39,154 bases of DNA, from the NCBI GenBank assembly GCA_035286595.1, contig DATEDA010000143.1, forward strand, positions 1-39,154, given 5' to 3'. The notes beneath the pieces are model-generated. The model worked only from the letters and a program-made list of their open reading frames with translations. It had not been told where the DNA came from and ran no database searches. The DNA is from DATEDA01 sp035286595 (lineage in GTDB: Bacteria > Pseudomonadota > Gammaproteobacteria > Burkholderiales > SG8-39). The position numbers were made by a program, and so were the translations under genes. Positions 8,638-16,696 of this stretch are shown piece after piece (position 1 is the stretch's first letter; the number at the start of each line of letters is the position of its first letter).

Positions 8638-8661
8638 GGCGCGGGACTGACAGCCCGCGCC
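8638..8661. terminator. Bidirectional hairpin between convergent genes
   Basis: GGCGCGGG and CCCGCGCC form a perfect 8-bp stem around an 8-base loop, between the LysR stop (8600) and the reductase stop (8664). There is no T-run on either side, so strict intrinsic termination is doubtful; it may act as a 3' stabilising or attenuating structure for both transcripts. Confidence 0.55.
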
Positions 8662-8663
8662 GG

Positions 8664-9653
8664 CTAGACGCCGAGCAGCGGCAGCTGACCCTTCGGGTAG
8701 CGCGTGCCCTGCACCTTGCTGTCGTCGATGCCGCGCGCGAGCGCCGCGGCCTCGCCGGCGGAGAGCTTGATCTCGGCCGCCTTGAGGTTGTCGCGCAGAT
8801 GGGTGCGGCGCTTGGTGCCCGGGATCGGCACCATGTCGGGCCCTTGAGCGAGCAGCCAGGCGAGCGCGAGCTGCGCCGGCGTGCAGCGCTTGGCGTCGGC
8901 CAGCTCGAAGAGCGGCCGCACGAGCTGGGCGTTGCTCTCGACGTTCCCGGCCTGGAAGCGCGGATGGTCGCGCCGGCGGTCGTTCTCGCCGAGGTCGCTC
9001 AGGCTCTTGATCGCGCCGGTGAGCATGCCGCGGCCGAGCGGCGAGTACGGCACGAAGCCGATGCCGAGCTCGCGGCAGGTCGCGAGGACGTTGTCGTTCT
9101 CCACGAACCGGCACCACACCGAGTACTCGGTCTGCAGCGCGGCGATCGGGTGCACCGCGTTCGCGCGGCGGATCGTCGCCGGCCCGGCTTCGGATAGGCC
9201 GAGGTGGCGCACCTTGCCTTGTTCGACGAGCCGCTTCATCGCCCCGACCGTGTCTTCGATCGGCACGCTCGTGTCCACGCGGTGCTGGAAATAGAGGTCG
9301 ATGACGTCGATCCCCAGCCGCGCGAGGCTCTTGTTGCAGGCCTCGATGACGTACTCGGGCTTGCCGTTGGCGCCCGGCTTGCCGTCGGGCGTGCGGACGT
9401 TGCCGAACTTCGTCGCCACCACCGCCTTCGCCCGATAGCCGTCGGCGAGCGCACGGCGGAGCAGCTCCTCGTTCTTGCCGTCCGCGTAGGCGTCGGAGGT
9501 GTCGAGGAAGTCCGCGCCCGCGTCGAGCGCCTCGCGGACCGTGGCGATCGCCTCCGCCTCGTCCACCGGGCCGTACAGGTTGGTCATGGCCATGCACCCG
9601 AGCCCGAGGGCCGAAACCTCGAGGCCGGTCTTGCCGAGACGCCGACGCTGCAT
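8664..9653 (-). CDS. Aldo/keto reductase
   Basis: The 329-residue protein opens with RRRLGKTGLEVSALGLGCMA. The catalytic tetrad can be placed: Asp in DTSDAYADG with the Tyr of the same motif, Lys in VVATKFGN and His in LYFQHRVD. The NADPH-binding C-terminal part contains IPGTKRRTHLRDNL. It looks like the YajO/AKR13-type enzymes that reduce aldehydes and small ketones with NADPH. ATG 9651-9653 has a GGAGGA site just upstream, so I reject the longer upstream extension. It is divergent from the PrsW-like gene, and the cluster gives no physiological substrate. Confidence 0.93.
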   Translation of the reverse strand: MQRRRLGKTGLEVSALGLGCMAMTNLYGPVDEAEAIATVREALDAGADFLDTSDAYADGKNEELLRRALADGYRAKAVVATKFGNVRTPDGKPGANGKPEYVIEACNKSLARLGIDVIDLYFQHRVDTSVPIEDTVGAMKRLVEQGKVRHLGLSEAGPATIRRANAVHPIAALQTEYSVWCRFVENDNVLATCRELGIGFVPYSPLGRGMLTGAIKSLSDLGENDRRRDHPRFQAGNVESNAQLVRPLFELADAKRCTPAQLALAWLLAQGPDMVPIPGTKRRTHLRDNLKAAEIKLSAGEAAALARGIDDSKVQGTRYPKGQLPLLGV

Positions 9654-9742
9654 GCTGTCCTCCGTTGCGCTTTCCGCGCGAGTGGGCGAGACGCTACCGG
9701 AAGGCCGGGCAAGAGGCAAATTCCGCCGGTATCCTCCGCGCC

Positions 9743-10975
9743 GTGGGGACGCTGCGCTACTCCGAATCCGACCGGCTGCTGTTCGGCTCGCCGCTGCGGC
9801 GGCCCGGTGCGTGCATCGCGATCGGTGCGGTGCTGCTCGTGATGCTGGGCCTCGCGACGCTGGTCCATCTCGGGCTGCTCGCCAGCATGCGCCCGGACGT
9901 GGCGGCCGTCTTCTACCGGGCGCTGTTCCTCTCGAGCGTGCTTGCGCTCATCCCGCTGACCATCCTGTGGTTCCTCGACCGCCGCGAGCGCGAGAACCCC
10001 TGGCTGTTCGCGGCGGCGCTCTTCTGGGGTGCGAGCATCGCCACGGCGCTCGCGCTGCCGTTCAACACCGCTTTCTTCGGACTCGTCGCTGGGTGGGTCG
10101 CGCAGCACCCGGCCGTGGTGGAGGTCCTCGGGCCGGAAGCGGTCACCCTGCTCGCGGCGCCGATCTCCGCGCCGATCGTCGAGGAGATCGCCAAGGCGCT
10201 GGGCGTGCTCGGCCTCTGGTGGCTGCTCCGCGCCGAGTTCGACAACATGCGCGACGGGCTCGTGTACGGCGCGCTGGTGGGGCTCGGGTTCACGTGGTAC
10301 GAGTCGGCGCTGTACGTGGCGCAGGGCTATGTCGAGCACGGCGTCGCACCCTACGCCGTGCAGCTCGGCAGCCGCTATGCGCTCCTCGGGCTGGGCGGGC
10401 ACGCGCTGTTCACCGGAATCTTCGGCGCCTTCCTCGGCCTCGGGGTGCAGACGCGGCGCCGCTGGCTCCGGATCCTCGCCCCGCTTCTCGGGCTCGTCCT
10501 CGCCATCGGGGCGCACATGCTGAACAACGCCCTGCCGCTCCTCTTCGTGCTCGCCGGCGAGGCGCCGCCGACCGGGGAGGAGCCGCCGCCCGACGTCGGC
10601 TTCCTCGAAGCCTTCCTGACCGGCACGCTGCTCGACCTCACGATCTTCCTGCCGTTCGTCGCGATCATGGCAGTGGCGCTGTGGCGCAGCGGCACCTGGG
10701 AGCGGCGGGTGATCCGCGACGAGCTGGCCGACGAGGTCGGGCGCACCGTGAGCCGGGGCGAGTACGAGGCGATCGTCGGCGACCGCATGTTCCGCACGCG
10801 TCGCATCGACCGGCTGCATCCCCGCGAGTCGGCGGCGCTCGTGAACGCGCAGCACGAACTCGCGTTCCGGAAGCGCCGCGTGCGGGACGAGGACCGGGAC
10901 CCCGAGCGCGACCGGCTGGTTGCCGGCTGGCGCGAGGAAATCCGGCGGCTGCGCGACGCGCTGCATCCCGCCTAG
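9743..10975 (+). CDS. PrsW-type intramembrane metalloprotease
   Basis: The protein (about 410 residues) has around nine membrane segments between residues 20 and 310 and then a charged cytoplasmic tail of about 90 residues. The PrsW/CPBP motifs are in place and in order: EEIAK (residues near 145-150), FTWYE with the FxxxE pattern, GGHALFTG, and GAHMLNNALP. These Glu and His residues form the presumed metal site. PrsW cleaves an anti-sigma factor in Bacillus; targets of proteobacterial homologues are mostly unknown. I picked GTG 9743 because the frame upstream overlaps the divergent promoter region. TATCCT about 7 bases ahead could be a -10 box, which would give a leaderless transcript; TTG 9665 is an unlikely alternative. 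Confidence 0.82.
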   Translation: MGTLRYSESDRLLFGSPLRRPGACIAIGAVLLVMLGLATLVHLGLLASMRPDVAAVFYRALFLSSVLALIPLTILWFLDRRERENPWLFAAALFWGASIATALALPFNTAFFGLVAGWVAQHPAVVEVLGPEAVTLLAAPISAPIVEEIAKALGVLGLWWLLRAEFDNMRDGLVYGALVGLGFTWYESALYVAQGYVEHGVAPYAVQLGSRYALLGLGGHALFTGIFGAFLGLGVQTRRRWLRILAPLLGLVLAIGAHMLNNALPLLFVLAGEAPPTGEEPPPDVGFLEAFLTGTLLDLTIFLPFVAIMAVALWRSGTWERRVIRDELADEVGRTVSRGEYEAIVGDRMFRTRRIDRLHPRESAALVNAQHELAFRKRRVRDEDRDPERDRLVAGWREEIRRLRDALHPA

Positions 10976-11017
10976 TTCCGCCTACAATCGCCCCCACCGA
11001 GACCGAGGGCCGCCCCG

Positions 11018-11524
11018 ATGACCCCGCAAACCGTCCGCACGCTCACGCGCTACAACGCCTGGGCCAACAAGACGCTCTTCGACGCCGTCGCGGCGCTGCC
11101 CGCCGGCGAAGCCACCAAGGAGCGGCCGACCCTGTTCAAGAACATGGTCAACACGCTCAACCACCTGTACGTCGTCGACCTGGTCTGGCAGGCGCACCTG
11201 CAGGGTCGGGAGCACAGCATCCCCGCGCTCAAGACGGTGCTCCATCCCGAGCTGGGGGACCTGTGGCGGGCGCAGCAAGAGATCGACGGGTGGTACGTCA
11301 GCTACGGCGACAGCCTGAACCAGGCGGCCCTCGAGGAGTCGGTCGACTTCACGCTCATCGGCGGCAACAAGGGAACGCTGCGCCGCGGCGAGATCTTCTT
11401 TCACGTCGTCAACCACACGAGCTATCACCGCGGGTTCGTCGCCGATCTCTTCTACCAGGTGCCGCTCGTTCCGCCGCTCACCGATCTGCCGATCTTCTTG
11501 CGGCAGCAGGGCGCGCCGGCGTGA
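11018..11524 (+). CDS. DinB-fold protein
   Basis: The 168-residue protein is a four-helix DinB/YfiT-type domain. It begins with LTRYNAWANKTLFDAVAALP, and the three metal histidines can be placed: one in NHLYVVD near residue 49 and two in HVVNHTSYHRG near 130-138. The family includes divalent-metal thiol transferases (bacillithiol or mycothiol dependent) and proteins of unknown function. The group to which this looks closest is common in proteobacteria and uncharacterised. TACAAT at 10983-10988 may be its -10 box but lacks a good -35. SenA, elsewhere in this window, has the same fold as its N-terminal domain, without a link between them. Confidence 0.88.
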   Translation: MTPQTVRTLTRYNAWANKTLFDAVAALPAGEATKERPTLFKNMVNTLNHLYVVDLVWQAHLQGREHSIPALKTVLHPELGDLWRAQQEIDGWYVSYGDSLNQAALEESVDFTLIGGNKGTLRRGEIFFHVVNHTSYHRGFVADLFYQVPLVPPLTDLPIFLRQQGAPA

Positions 11525-11582
11525 GCCCGCAGGACCGCTCCAAGGGCGAACACCCGAGCGCACTTCGCGCGAGGGTCGTCCA

Positions 11583-12878
11583 ATGAGTCCGGCGGAGCGA
11601 CAGGTCGAGCTGCTCGGTCAGGCGGGGAAATACCTCGCCGGCGGCGGGCTGGGGCTCTTCCAGCTTCCGCCGGACCTCAACCTCGTCGTCGCGCGGGCGC
11701 AAGGGAGCCACGTCTGGGACGTCGCGGGGCGCGAGTACATCGACTATCACCTGAGCTCCGGGCCGCTGCTGTTCGGCCACGCGCACCCGGCGATCGTCGA
11801 AGCGGTGCAGGCGCAGCTCGGGCGGGGCACGACCTACTACTTCCTCAACGAGCCCGAGATCGCGCTCGCACGGCGGCTGGTCGAGGCGGTCCCGTGCGGC
11901 GAGGTGCTGCACTACGCCGGCTCCGGCACCGAGGCCACGTTCTATTCGCTCCGCGTCGCACGGGCGTTCACGAAGCGCGACAAGGTGCTCAAGTTCGAGG
12001 GCGCGTGGCACGGGATGCACGACTACGGGCTCTGGGGCACCGTGCCGGGCTCACCGTCCGATTACCCGCGCGCGAAGCCGGACTCCGTGGGCATTCCCGC
12101 GCAGGCCGGCGACACGGTGCTCGTCACGCCTTTCAACGACACCGAGCGTGCGGTCGCGATGATCGAGCGCTACGCGGCCGAGCTCGCCGCGGTGATCGTC
12201 GAGCCGCTGCAGCGCGTGCTCGTCCCCGAGCCCGGGTTTCTCCAGGCGATCCGTGACGTGACCAAGAAGCACGGGATCGTCCTCGTCTTCGACGAGATCG
12301 TCACCGGCTTCCGGATCGCGTGGGGCGGGGCGCAGGAGCGCTACGGCGTGGTGCCGGACCTCGCGTGCTACGGCAAGGCGGTGAGCGGCGGCTTCCCGAT
12401 GGCGGCGATCGTCGGGAAGGCGGACGTGATGTCGGTGCTCGACGCGCGCAAGCGCCCGCGCGCCGAGGTGGTGTGGGCGACCCACACGCTCAACGGCAAT
12501 CCGGTCTGCGCCGCCGCCGGCTGCGCCGCGCTCGACGTGCTGGCGCGGCCCGGCGTCTACGATCAGCTCCACCGGATCGGCGCGCGGCTCCGCGCCGGCA
12601 TCGTCGCGGCCGGCGAGCGCCACGGCTTCGCGGTCCAGGCCCCCGGCGAGGACGCGGTGTTCGGGGTGCGCTTCACCGACCGCAAGCCGCTGCGGACGTG
12701 GATGGACCTCACCACGTCCAACCGGGAGCTCGGCCTGCGCTGGGCGCACGAGCTGATCCGGCGCGGCCTGCTCGTCAATCCGAACGAGAAGTTCTACATC
12801 TCGATCGCCCATACCGAGGCCGACGTCGAGCGCACGCTCGCGATCGCGGACGAGGCGTTCGCGGCGCTGAAGCGTTGA
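11583..12878 (+). CDS. Class III PLP-dependent aminotransferase (GSA aminomutase-like)
   Basis: The 431-residue protein has the fold-type I aminotransferase pattern: HLSSGPLLFGHAHPAIVEAV near residue 57, GSGTEATFYSLRVARAFTKR for phosphate binding, VFDEIVTGFR with the pyridine-ring Asp, and CYGKAVSGGFP where Lys265 should hold PLP. It resembles glutamate-1-semialdehyde aminomutase (HemL), but the wording of the motifs and the lack of haem genes nearby point to a catabolic paralogue acting on another amine. It follows the DinB gene by 58 bases and precedes the dehydrogenase/ABC operon, which has its own promoter. The substrate is not known. Confidence 0.9.
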   Translation: MSPAERQVELLGQAGKYLAGGGLGLFQLPPDLNLVVARAQGSHVWDVAGREYIDYHLSSGPLLFGHAHPAIVEAVQAQLGRGTTYYFLNEPEIALARRLVEAVPCGEVLHYAGSGTEATFYSLRVARAFTKRDKVLKFEGAWHGMHDYGLWGTVPGSPSDYPRAKPDSVGIPAQAGDTVLVTPFNDTERAVAMIERYAAELAAVIVEPLQRVLVPEPGFLQAIRDVTKKHGIVLVFDEIVTGFRIAWGGAQERYGVVPDLACYGKAVSGGFPMAAIVGKADVMSVLDARKRPRAEVVWATHTLNGNPVCAAAGCAALDVLARPGVYDQLHRIGARLRAGIVAAGERHGFAVQAPGEDAVFGVRFTDRKPLRTWMDLTTSNRELGLRWAHELIRRGLLVNPNEKFYISIAHTEADVERTLAIADEAFAALKR

Positions 12879-12912
12879 GATCGCCCACCGCGGCGGGATT
12901 GCGCACCGCACA

Positions 12913-12966
12913 TTGACATCGTCCGGCGCCGCGCCGAACATGCGCGGCGGGATGTAATCGGTTACA
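12913..12966 (+). promoter_or_regulatory. Promoter with LacI-type operator for the HisD-like/ABC operon
   Basis: TTGACA at 12913-12918 is a consensus -35; 17 bases later GAACAT (12936-12941) fits a weak -10. Immediately downstream, TGTAATCGGTTACA (12953-12966) is a near-perfect palindrome with a central CG step, the hallmark of LacI/GntR operators, placed where a repressor would block initiation. A second 7-7-7 inverted repeat (GCCGCGC / GCGCGGC, 12928-12948) overlaps the -10 region. The LacI regulator encoded at the end of the operon is the likely ligand. The assignments are pattern based. Confidence 0.72.
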
Positions 12967-13016
12967 CGCACGCGGTCCCGAAGCTCCCGCCTCGCCCTCG
13001 CCTTTCGGAGATCCCG

Positions 13017-14288
13017 ATGAAGCGCTACATCAAGCAGGCTCCGCCGCCCGCGCCGCAGGATCGCACGCGGCTCGAGGAGACGGTGCGGAAGATGCTCGCC
13101 GACATCGCCGCCAGCCGCGACGCGGCGGTGAAGCGCTACGCGCGCGAGTTCGACCGGTGGGAGAGCGACTCGTTCCGGGTGCCCGAGGCGGAGATCCGCA
13201 GGGTCGCGGGCCAGCTGCCCGATTCGTTCAAGGCGGACTTCGAATACTCGCTCAAGCAGGTGGTCGGCTTCGCGAAGCGCCAGCTCGAGACGCTGACCGG
13301 CTTCGAGACCGAGATCGAGCCCGGCATCGTGCTCGGCCAGAAGATGATCCCGGTCGAGCGGGTCGGCTGCTACGTTCCGGGCGGCAAGTTCCCGCTGGTC
13401 GCCTCCGCCATCATGAGCGTCGGCACCGCGAAGGCGGCGGGGGCCTCGCACGTCGTCGCGTGCGCGCCGCCGCGCGACGCGAGCGGCATGTATCCCTACA
13501 CCCTGTACGCGCTGCACCGCGCCGGCGCGGACGAGATCTACAACCTCGGCGGCGCGCAGGCGATGGCGGCGATGGCCTACGGCTGCGTCGGCATCGCGCC
13601 GGTCGACATGATCACCGGCGCCGGCAACCCGTTCGTGGCCGAGGCGAAGCGCCAGCTCTTCGGCACGGTCGGCATCGACCTCCTCGCCGGCCCGACCGAG
13701 ATCCTGGTCGTCGCCGACGACTCCGCCGACCCGGCGCTGGTCGCGACCGATCTCCTCGGCCAGGCGGAGCACGGCCCGGACAGCCCGGCCTGGCTCGTCA
13801 CCACGTCGCGCGCGCTCGGCGAGGCCGCGCTGAAGGAGGTCGAGCGCCAGCTCGCGACGCTCCCCACGCGGAAGACCGCCGAGCCCGCCTGGCGCGATCA
13901 TGGCGAGATCGTCGTGGTCGACTCCGACGACGAGGCCATCGCGGTGGCGGACGAGTACGCGCCCGAGCACCTCGAGGTGATGACTTCCCGGAACGGCTAC
14001 TACCTCGAGCGCCTGAAGAACTACGGCAGCCTGTTCCTCGGCGAGGAGAGCACGGTGGCGTACGGCGACAAGGGCGTCGGGACCAACCACACCCTTCCGA
14101 CCGCGCGCGCCGCGCGCTACACCGGCGGCCTCTGGGTCGGGAAGTTCATCAAGACCGTCACCTACCAGCACCTCACGAAGGAAGCGAGCCGGCGCATCGC
14201 TCCGGTCATGAGCCGGATCTGCGAAGTCGAGGGGATGCTCGCCCACAAGATCACCGCGGACGTGCGCGAGAAGCGCTACGCCCGCTGA
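13017..14288 (+). CDS. HisD-family NAD-dependent alcohol dehydrogenase (non-biosynthetic histidinol dehydrogenase homologue)
   Basis: HisD oxidises an alcohol to a carboxylate in two NAD+-dependent steps with a Zn2+ site. All key residues are present with the right spacing: Gln249 and His252 (GQAEHG), Glu317-His318 (PEHLEVM), Asp351 (GDKGVGTNH) and His410 (LAHKI), equivalent to Gln259, His262, Glu326, His327, Asp360 and His419 of the E. coli enzyme. The 423-residue length fits. No other his gene is nearby; instead it heads an ABC-importer operon with a LacI regulator. Relatives in such settings include HpsN, which oxidises dihydroxypropanesulfonate. I infer that it oxidises the imported compound or a product of it; the identity of that compound is open. 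Confidence 0.85.
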   Translation: MKRYIKQAPPPAPQDRTRLEETVRKMLADIAASRDAAVKRYAREFDRWESDSFRVPEAEIRRVAGQLPDSFKADFEYSLKQVVGFAKRQLETLTGFETEIEPGIVLGQKMIPVERVGCYVPGGKFPLVASAIMSVGTAKAAGASHVVACAPPRDASGMYPYTLYALHRAGADEIYNLGGAQAMAAMAYGCVGIAPVDMITGAGNPFVAEAKRQLFGTVGIDLLAGPTEILVVADDSADPALVATDLLGQAEHGPDSPAWLVTTSRALGEAALKEVERQLATLPTRKTAEPAWRDHGEIVVVDSDDEAIAVADEYAPEHLEVMTSRNGYYLERLKNYGSLFLGEESTVAYGDKGVGTNHTLPTARAARYTGGLWVGKFIKTVTYQHLTKEASRRIAPVMSRICEVEGMLAHKITADVREKRYAR

Positions 14289-14312
14289 AGCCACAACCAG
14301 GAGGAGGAACCC

Positions 14313-15719
14313 ATGGCGCAGAAGACACCCCCCGTCCGGCCGCAACCGACCACGCGGCGCAAGTTCCTGTCCGATCTCGCGGCCGTCTCGACCGGCGTTG
14401 CCGCGGGCACGCTCGGCCTGCCCGCTTGGGCGCAGAAGCCCTCCACCAAGACCGGCACCGTCCGGGTGTGGGGCGAGCCCGGGCCCTACGCCGGCGTCGC
14501 CGTCGACGCGATGAACGAATGGGCGAAGAAGTTCGCGCCCGGCCTCGCCTTCAAGCTCGAGACGCTGTCGTGGGACTCGGTCTACGTGAAGCTCATGACC
14601 GATCTCGCCGCGCGCAACCCTGCCCACTGCATCTCGGTCGAGTCGCCGATCGCCTACCAGCTGATGGCGGATCTGCTGCTCGAGCCGCTCGACGACGTGG
14701 TGCAGAAGGTGGGCCGGAACCGCCTGATCGACGGCGTGAAGTGGGAGTACTGGGGCGCATGGCAAGGGAAGCAGTACGTGCTGCCGGCGCACCACCAGCC
14801 GCATCTGCTGGTGGTCCGCATGGACGTCGTCAACGAGCTCGGCCTGGGCGACCCGGACAAGTGGGACTGGAACGACCTCAGGAACGCCGCGCGGACCATA
14901 GCCGAGAAGAAGAAGGACATGGCGGGGATCTCGCTCGCCCTCGGGCGCAACCTCTGCACCGACTACCATTTCGCCGCGCTCCTGCACTCGGCGGGCGGCC
15001 GGATGTTCGATCCGGCGAACAAGTTCCAGGTGGTGTTCGACTCGCCCGAGACGGTGGAGGCGCTCGAGTACGTGAAGTCGCTGCAGCCGTACATGCCGCG
15101 CGGCGCGGTGAGCTACAGCTTCCTCGAGGTCGTGGACTCGATCGTCACCGGACGCGCGGGGATCTCGTTCTACTGGGGCCGCCCCTACGGGCGGGCGGCG
15201 GAGGAGAACAAGGCGGTGTTCGCCAACCTCCAGTCGTTCAACCACGCCCGCCACCCGAAGACCGGCCGGCGCTCGAACTGGAACGACTTCCAGGGCTGGT
15301 GCATCCCGCGGCCCAACAATCAGTACGTCGAGGAGGTCAAGGCGGCGCTCGTCTACTACCAGACGAGCCCGCAGTGGCTGGTGCGCTACTGCCACTCGCT
15401 GATGCCGAACGTGTCGCCGGTGTACAAGGACGTCCTGAACAACCCGACGCTGCAGACGCACCCGTTCTTCGAGACCAAGCGGCAGACGATCATGAACTAC
15501 TACGTGACCTCGCTGCCGTACTCGTCCTCGACCGCCAACGAGTGGCTCCGCGGAGTCAACCCGCTCGCCGGCATCGTGCATGGCCGCTCGATCCTCGCGC
15601 AGACCGTGCAGAAGGTGGCGGTCGACAACTGGAAGGCCGCCGACGCCGCGAAGTGGGGCGCGAAGGAGCTCGAGCAGGTGCGCAAGGAGAACCTGCGCCT
15701 GCTCGGCGGCGCCGTCTGA
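14313..15719 (+). CDS. ABC importer periplasmic binding protein (CUT1 type), Tat-exported
   Basis: The 468-residue protein starts with a twin-arginine signal (TTRRKFLSDLAAV, Arg15-Arg16), then a hydrophobic stretch and a likely AWA cleavage site near residue 43. The mature part looks like family 1 solute-binding proteins (VRVWGEPGPYAGVAVDAMNE near the start; LETLSWDSVYVKLMTDLAA), which deliver sugars, polyols or related solutes to MalFG-type permeases. Tat export implies folding in the cytoplasm before transport. It has an excellent ribosome site (AGGAGGAGGAA) and follows the dehydrogenase by 24 bases. It is separated from the permease genes by a strong hairpin that may raise its relative expression. 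Confidence 0.9.
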   Translation: MAQKTPPVRPQPTTRRKFLSDLAAVSTGVAAGTLGLPAWAQKPSTKTGTVRVWGEPGPYAGVAVDAMNEWAKKFAPGLAFKLETLSWDSVYVKLMTDLAARNPAHCISVESPIAYQLMADLLLEPLDDVVQKVGRNRLIDGVKWEYWGAWQGKQYVLPAHHQPHLLVVRMDVVNELGLGDPDKWDWNDLRNAARTIAEKKKDMAGISLALGRNLCTDYHFAALLHSAGGRMFDPANKFQVVFDSPETVEALEYVKSLQPYMPRGAVSYSFLEVVDSIVTGRAGISFYWGRPYGRAAEENKAVFANLQSFNHARHPKTGRRSNWNDFQGWCIPRPNNQYVEEVKAALVYYQTSPQWLVRYCHSLMPNVSPVYKDVLNNPTLQTHPFFETKRQTIMNYYVTSLPYSSSTANEWLRGVNPLAGIVHGRSILAQTVQKVAVDNWKAADAAKWGAKELEQVRKENLRLLGGAV

Positions 15720-15738
15720 GCGCCGCGGGTCGCGCCTA

Positions 15739-15766
15739 GAGCGGGGCAGCCGCAGCTGCCCCGTTC
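15739..15766 (+). other. Intra-operon hairpin between binding-protein and permease genes
   Basis: CGGGGCAGC and GCTGCCCCG pair perfectly around a CGCA tetraloop (core 15742-15763), extending outward by a G-U and two more pairs to a 12-bp stem. No U-run follows. In malE-malF type operons, structures of this sort protect the upstream message and lower permease expression; that role is inferred here. Confidence 0.65.
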
Positions 15767-15793
15767 GCTCGGTCCCGCGTCACCCGCGCCGCG

Positions 15794-16696
15794 ATGTCCC
15801 AAGCCGCCGACTGGAAGAGGGCCGACAGCCGGATCGGCATCCTGTTCATCGTGCCGTTCGCGGTCACGGCGCTCGTCTTCATGGTCTATCCGGTCGCCGA
15901 GGCGGTGCGACTCGCCTTCTACCATCACAACCCGCTCAACCCCGGGGCAAGCAGCTTCGCGGGCCTGGACAACTTCCGCGCGCTCGCCGCGGACCCGCTG
16001 TTCTGGCAGGCGTTCCGGCAGGCCGCGGTGTGGACCTTCTCCTCGATCGTGCTGCAGACCGTGATCGGCGTCGCGCTCGCGCTGCTCCTGCACCTCCCGC
16101 TGCGCGGCATCTCGGTGTTCCGCGGGCTGTTGCTCTTCCCGTACATCGTGCCCACGGTGGTGATCGCGCTCATCCTGCAGTGGATGCTGAACGCGGACCT
16201 CGGCGTGGTGAACTGGTCGCTGCGGGGCGCGGGCCTGATCGACGAGAACGTCTACTGGCTCGCCTCGCCCGGCATGGCGATGCTCTCCACCATCGCGCTG
16301 AACGTCTGGAAGTACACCCCGTTCGTCACGATCTGCGTGCTGGCGCGCCTGCAGACCATCCCGCTCGAGCTCTACGACGCGGCCAAGGTCGATGGCGCGG
16401 GCGCCGTCCGGCGCTTCGTCGACATCACCCTGCCGCAGCTCGCGGAGGTGCTCGCGGTGGTCGTGATCTTCCGCACGATCTGGACGTTCAACAAGTTCGA
16501 GGAGATCTATCTCCTCACCCGGGGCGGGCCGGGCACCTCGACCTTCAACCTCGCGATCTATTCCTTCGAGCAGTCGGTCGCGAACCTGAAGATGGGCATG
16601 GGCGCCGCGACCGGCGTGGTGATGATGGCGCTCCTCTTCGTCGGTAGCCTGATCTACATGCGCGTCTTCCGCTTCGACGAGGAACCGACGCAATGA
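15794..16696 (+). CDS. ABC importer permease, MalF/UgpA type
   Basis: The 300-residue protein has six membrane segments (first about residues 17-40: IGILFIVPFAVTALVFMVYP). The cytoplasmic EAA loop, which docks on the ATPase, reads ELYDAAKVDGAGAVRRFVDI with the following TLPQL, near residues 195-220. It is one half of the heterodimeric membrane channel of a CUT1-type importer. Its stop overlaps the start of the second permease as ATGA at 16693-16696, so the two are translationally coupled. The substrate is shared with the binding protein encoded upstream. Confidence 0.93.
   Translation: MSQAADWKRADSRIGILFIVPFAVTALVFMVYPVAEAVRLAFYHHNPLNPGASSFAGLDNFRALAADPLFWQAFRQAAVWTFSSIVLQTVIGVALALLLHLPLRGISVFRGLLLFPYIVPTVVIALILQWMLNADLGVVNWSLRGAGLIDENVYWLASPGMAMLSTIALNVWKYTPFVTICVLARLQTIPLELYDAAKVDGAGAVRRFVDITLPQLAEVLAVVVIFRTIWTFNKFEEIYLLTRGGPGTSTFNLAIYSFEQSVANLKMGMGAATGVVMMALLFVGSLIYMRVFRFDEEPTQ

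Noticed and set aside
11583..12878. Assignment as hemL (glutamate-1-semialdehyde aminomutase).
   Set aside because: The fold matches, but the motifs differ from HemL and there are no haem synthesis genes nearby; only the class III aminotransferase family is supported.
13017..14288. Assignment as biosynthetic hisD.
   Set aside because: Catalytic residues fit, but no his gene is adjacent and the operon encodes an ABC importer and LacI regulator, so the symbol was withheld.
12051..15581. A 1176-codon open frame on the minus strand opposite the aminotransferase, HisD-like and binding-protein genes.
   Set aside because: It is a GC-rich shadow: the plus strand carries three well-recognised proteins, while the minus product is low-complexity Arg/His/Asp-rich with no family.
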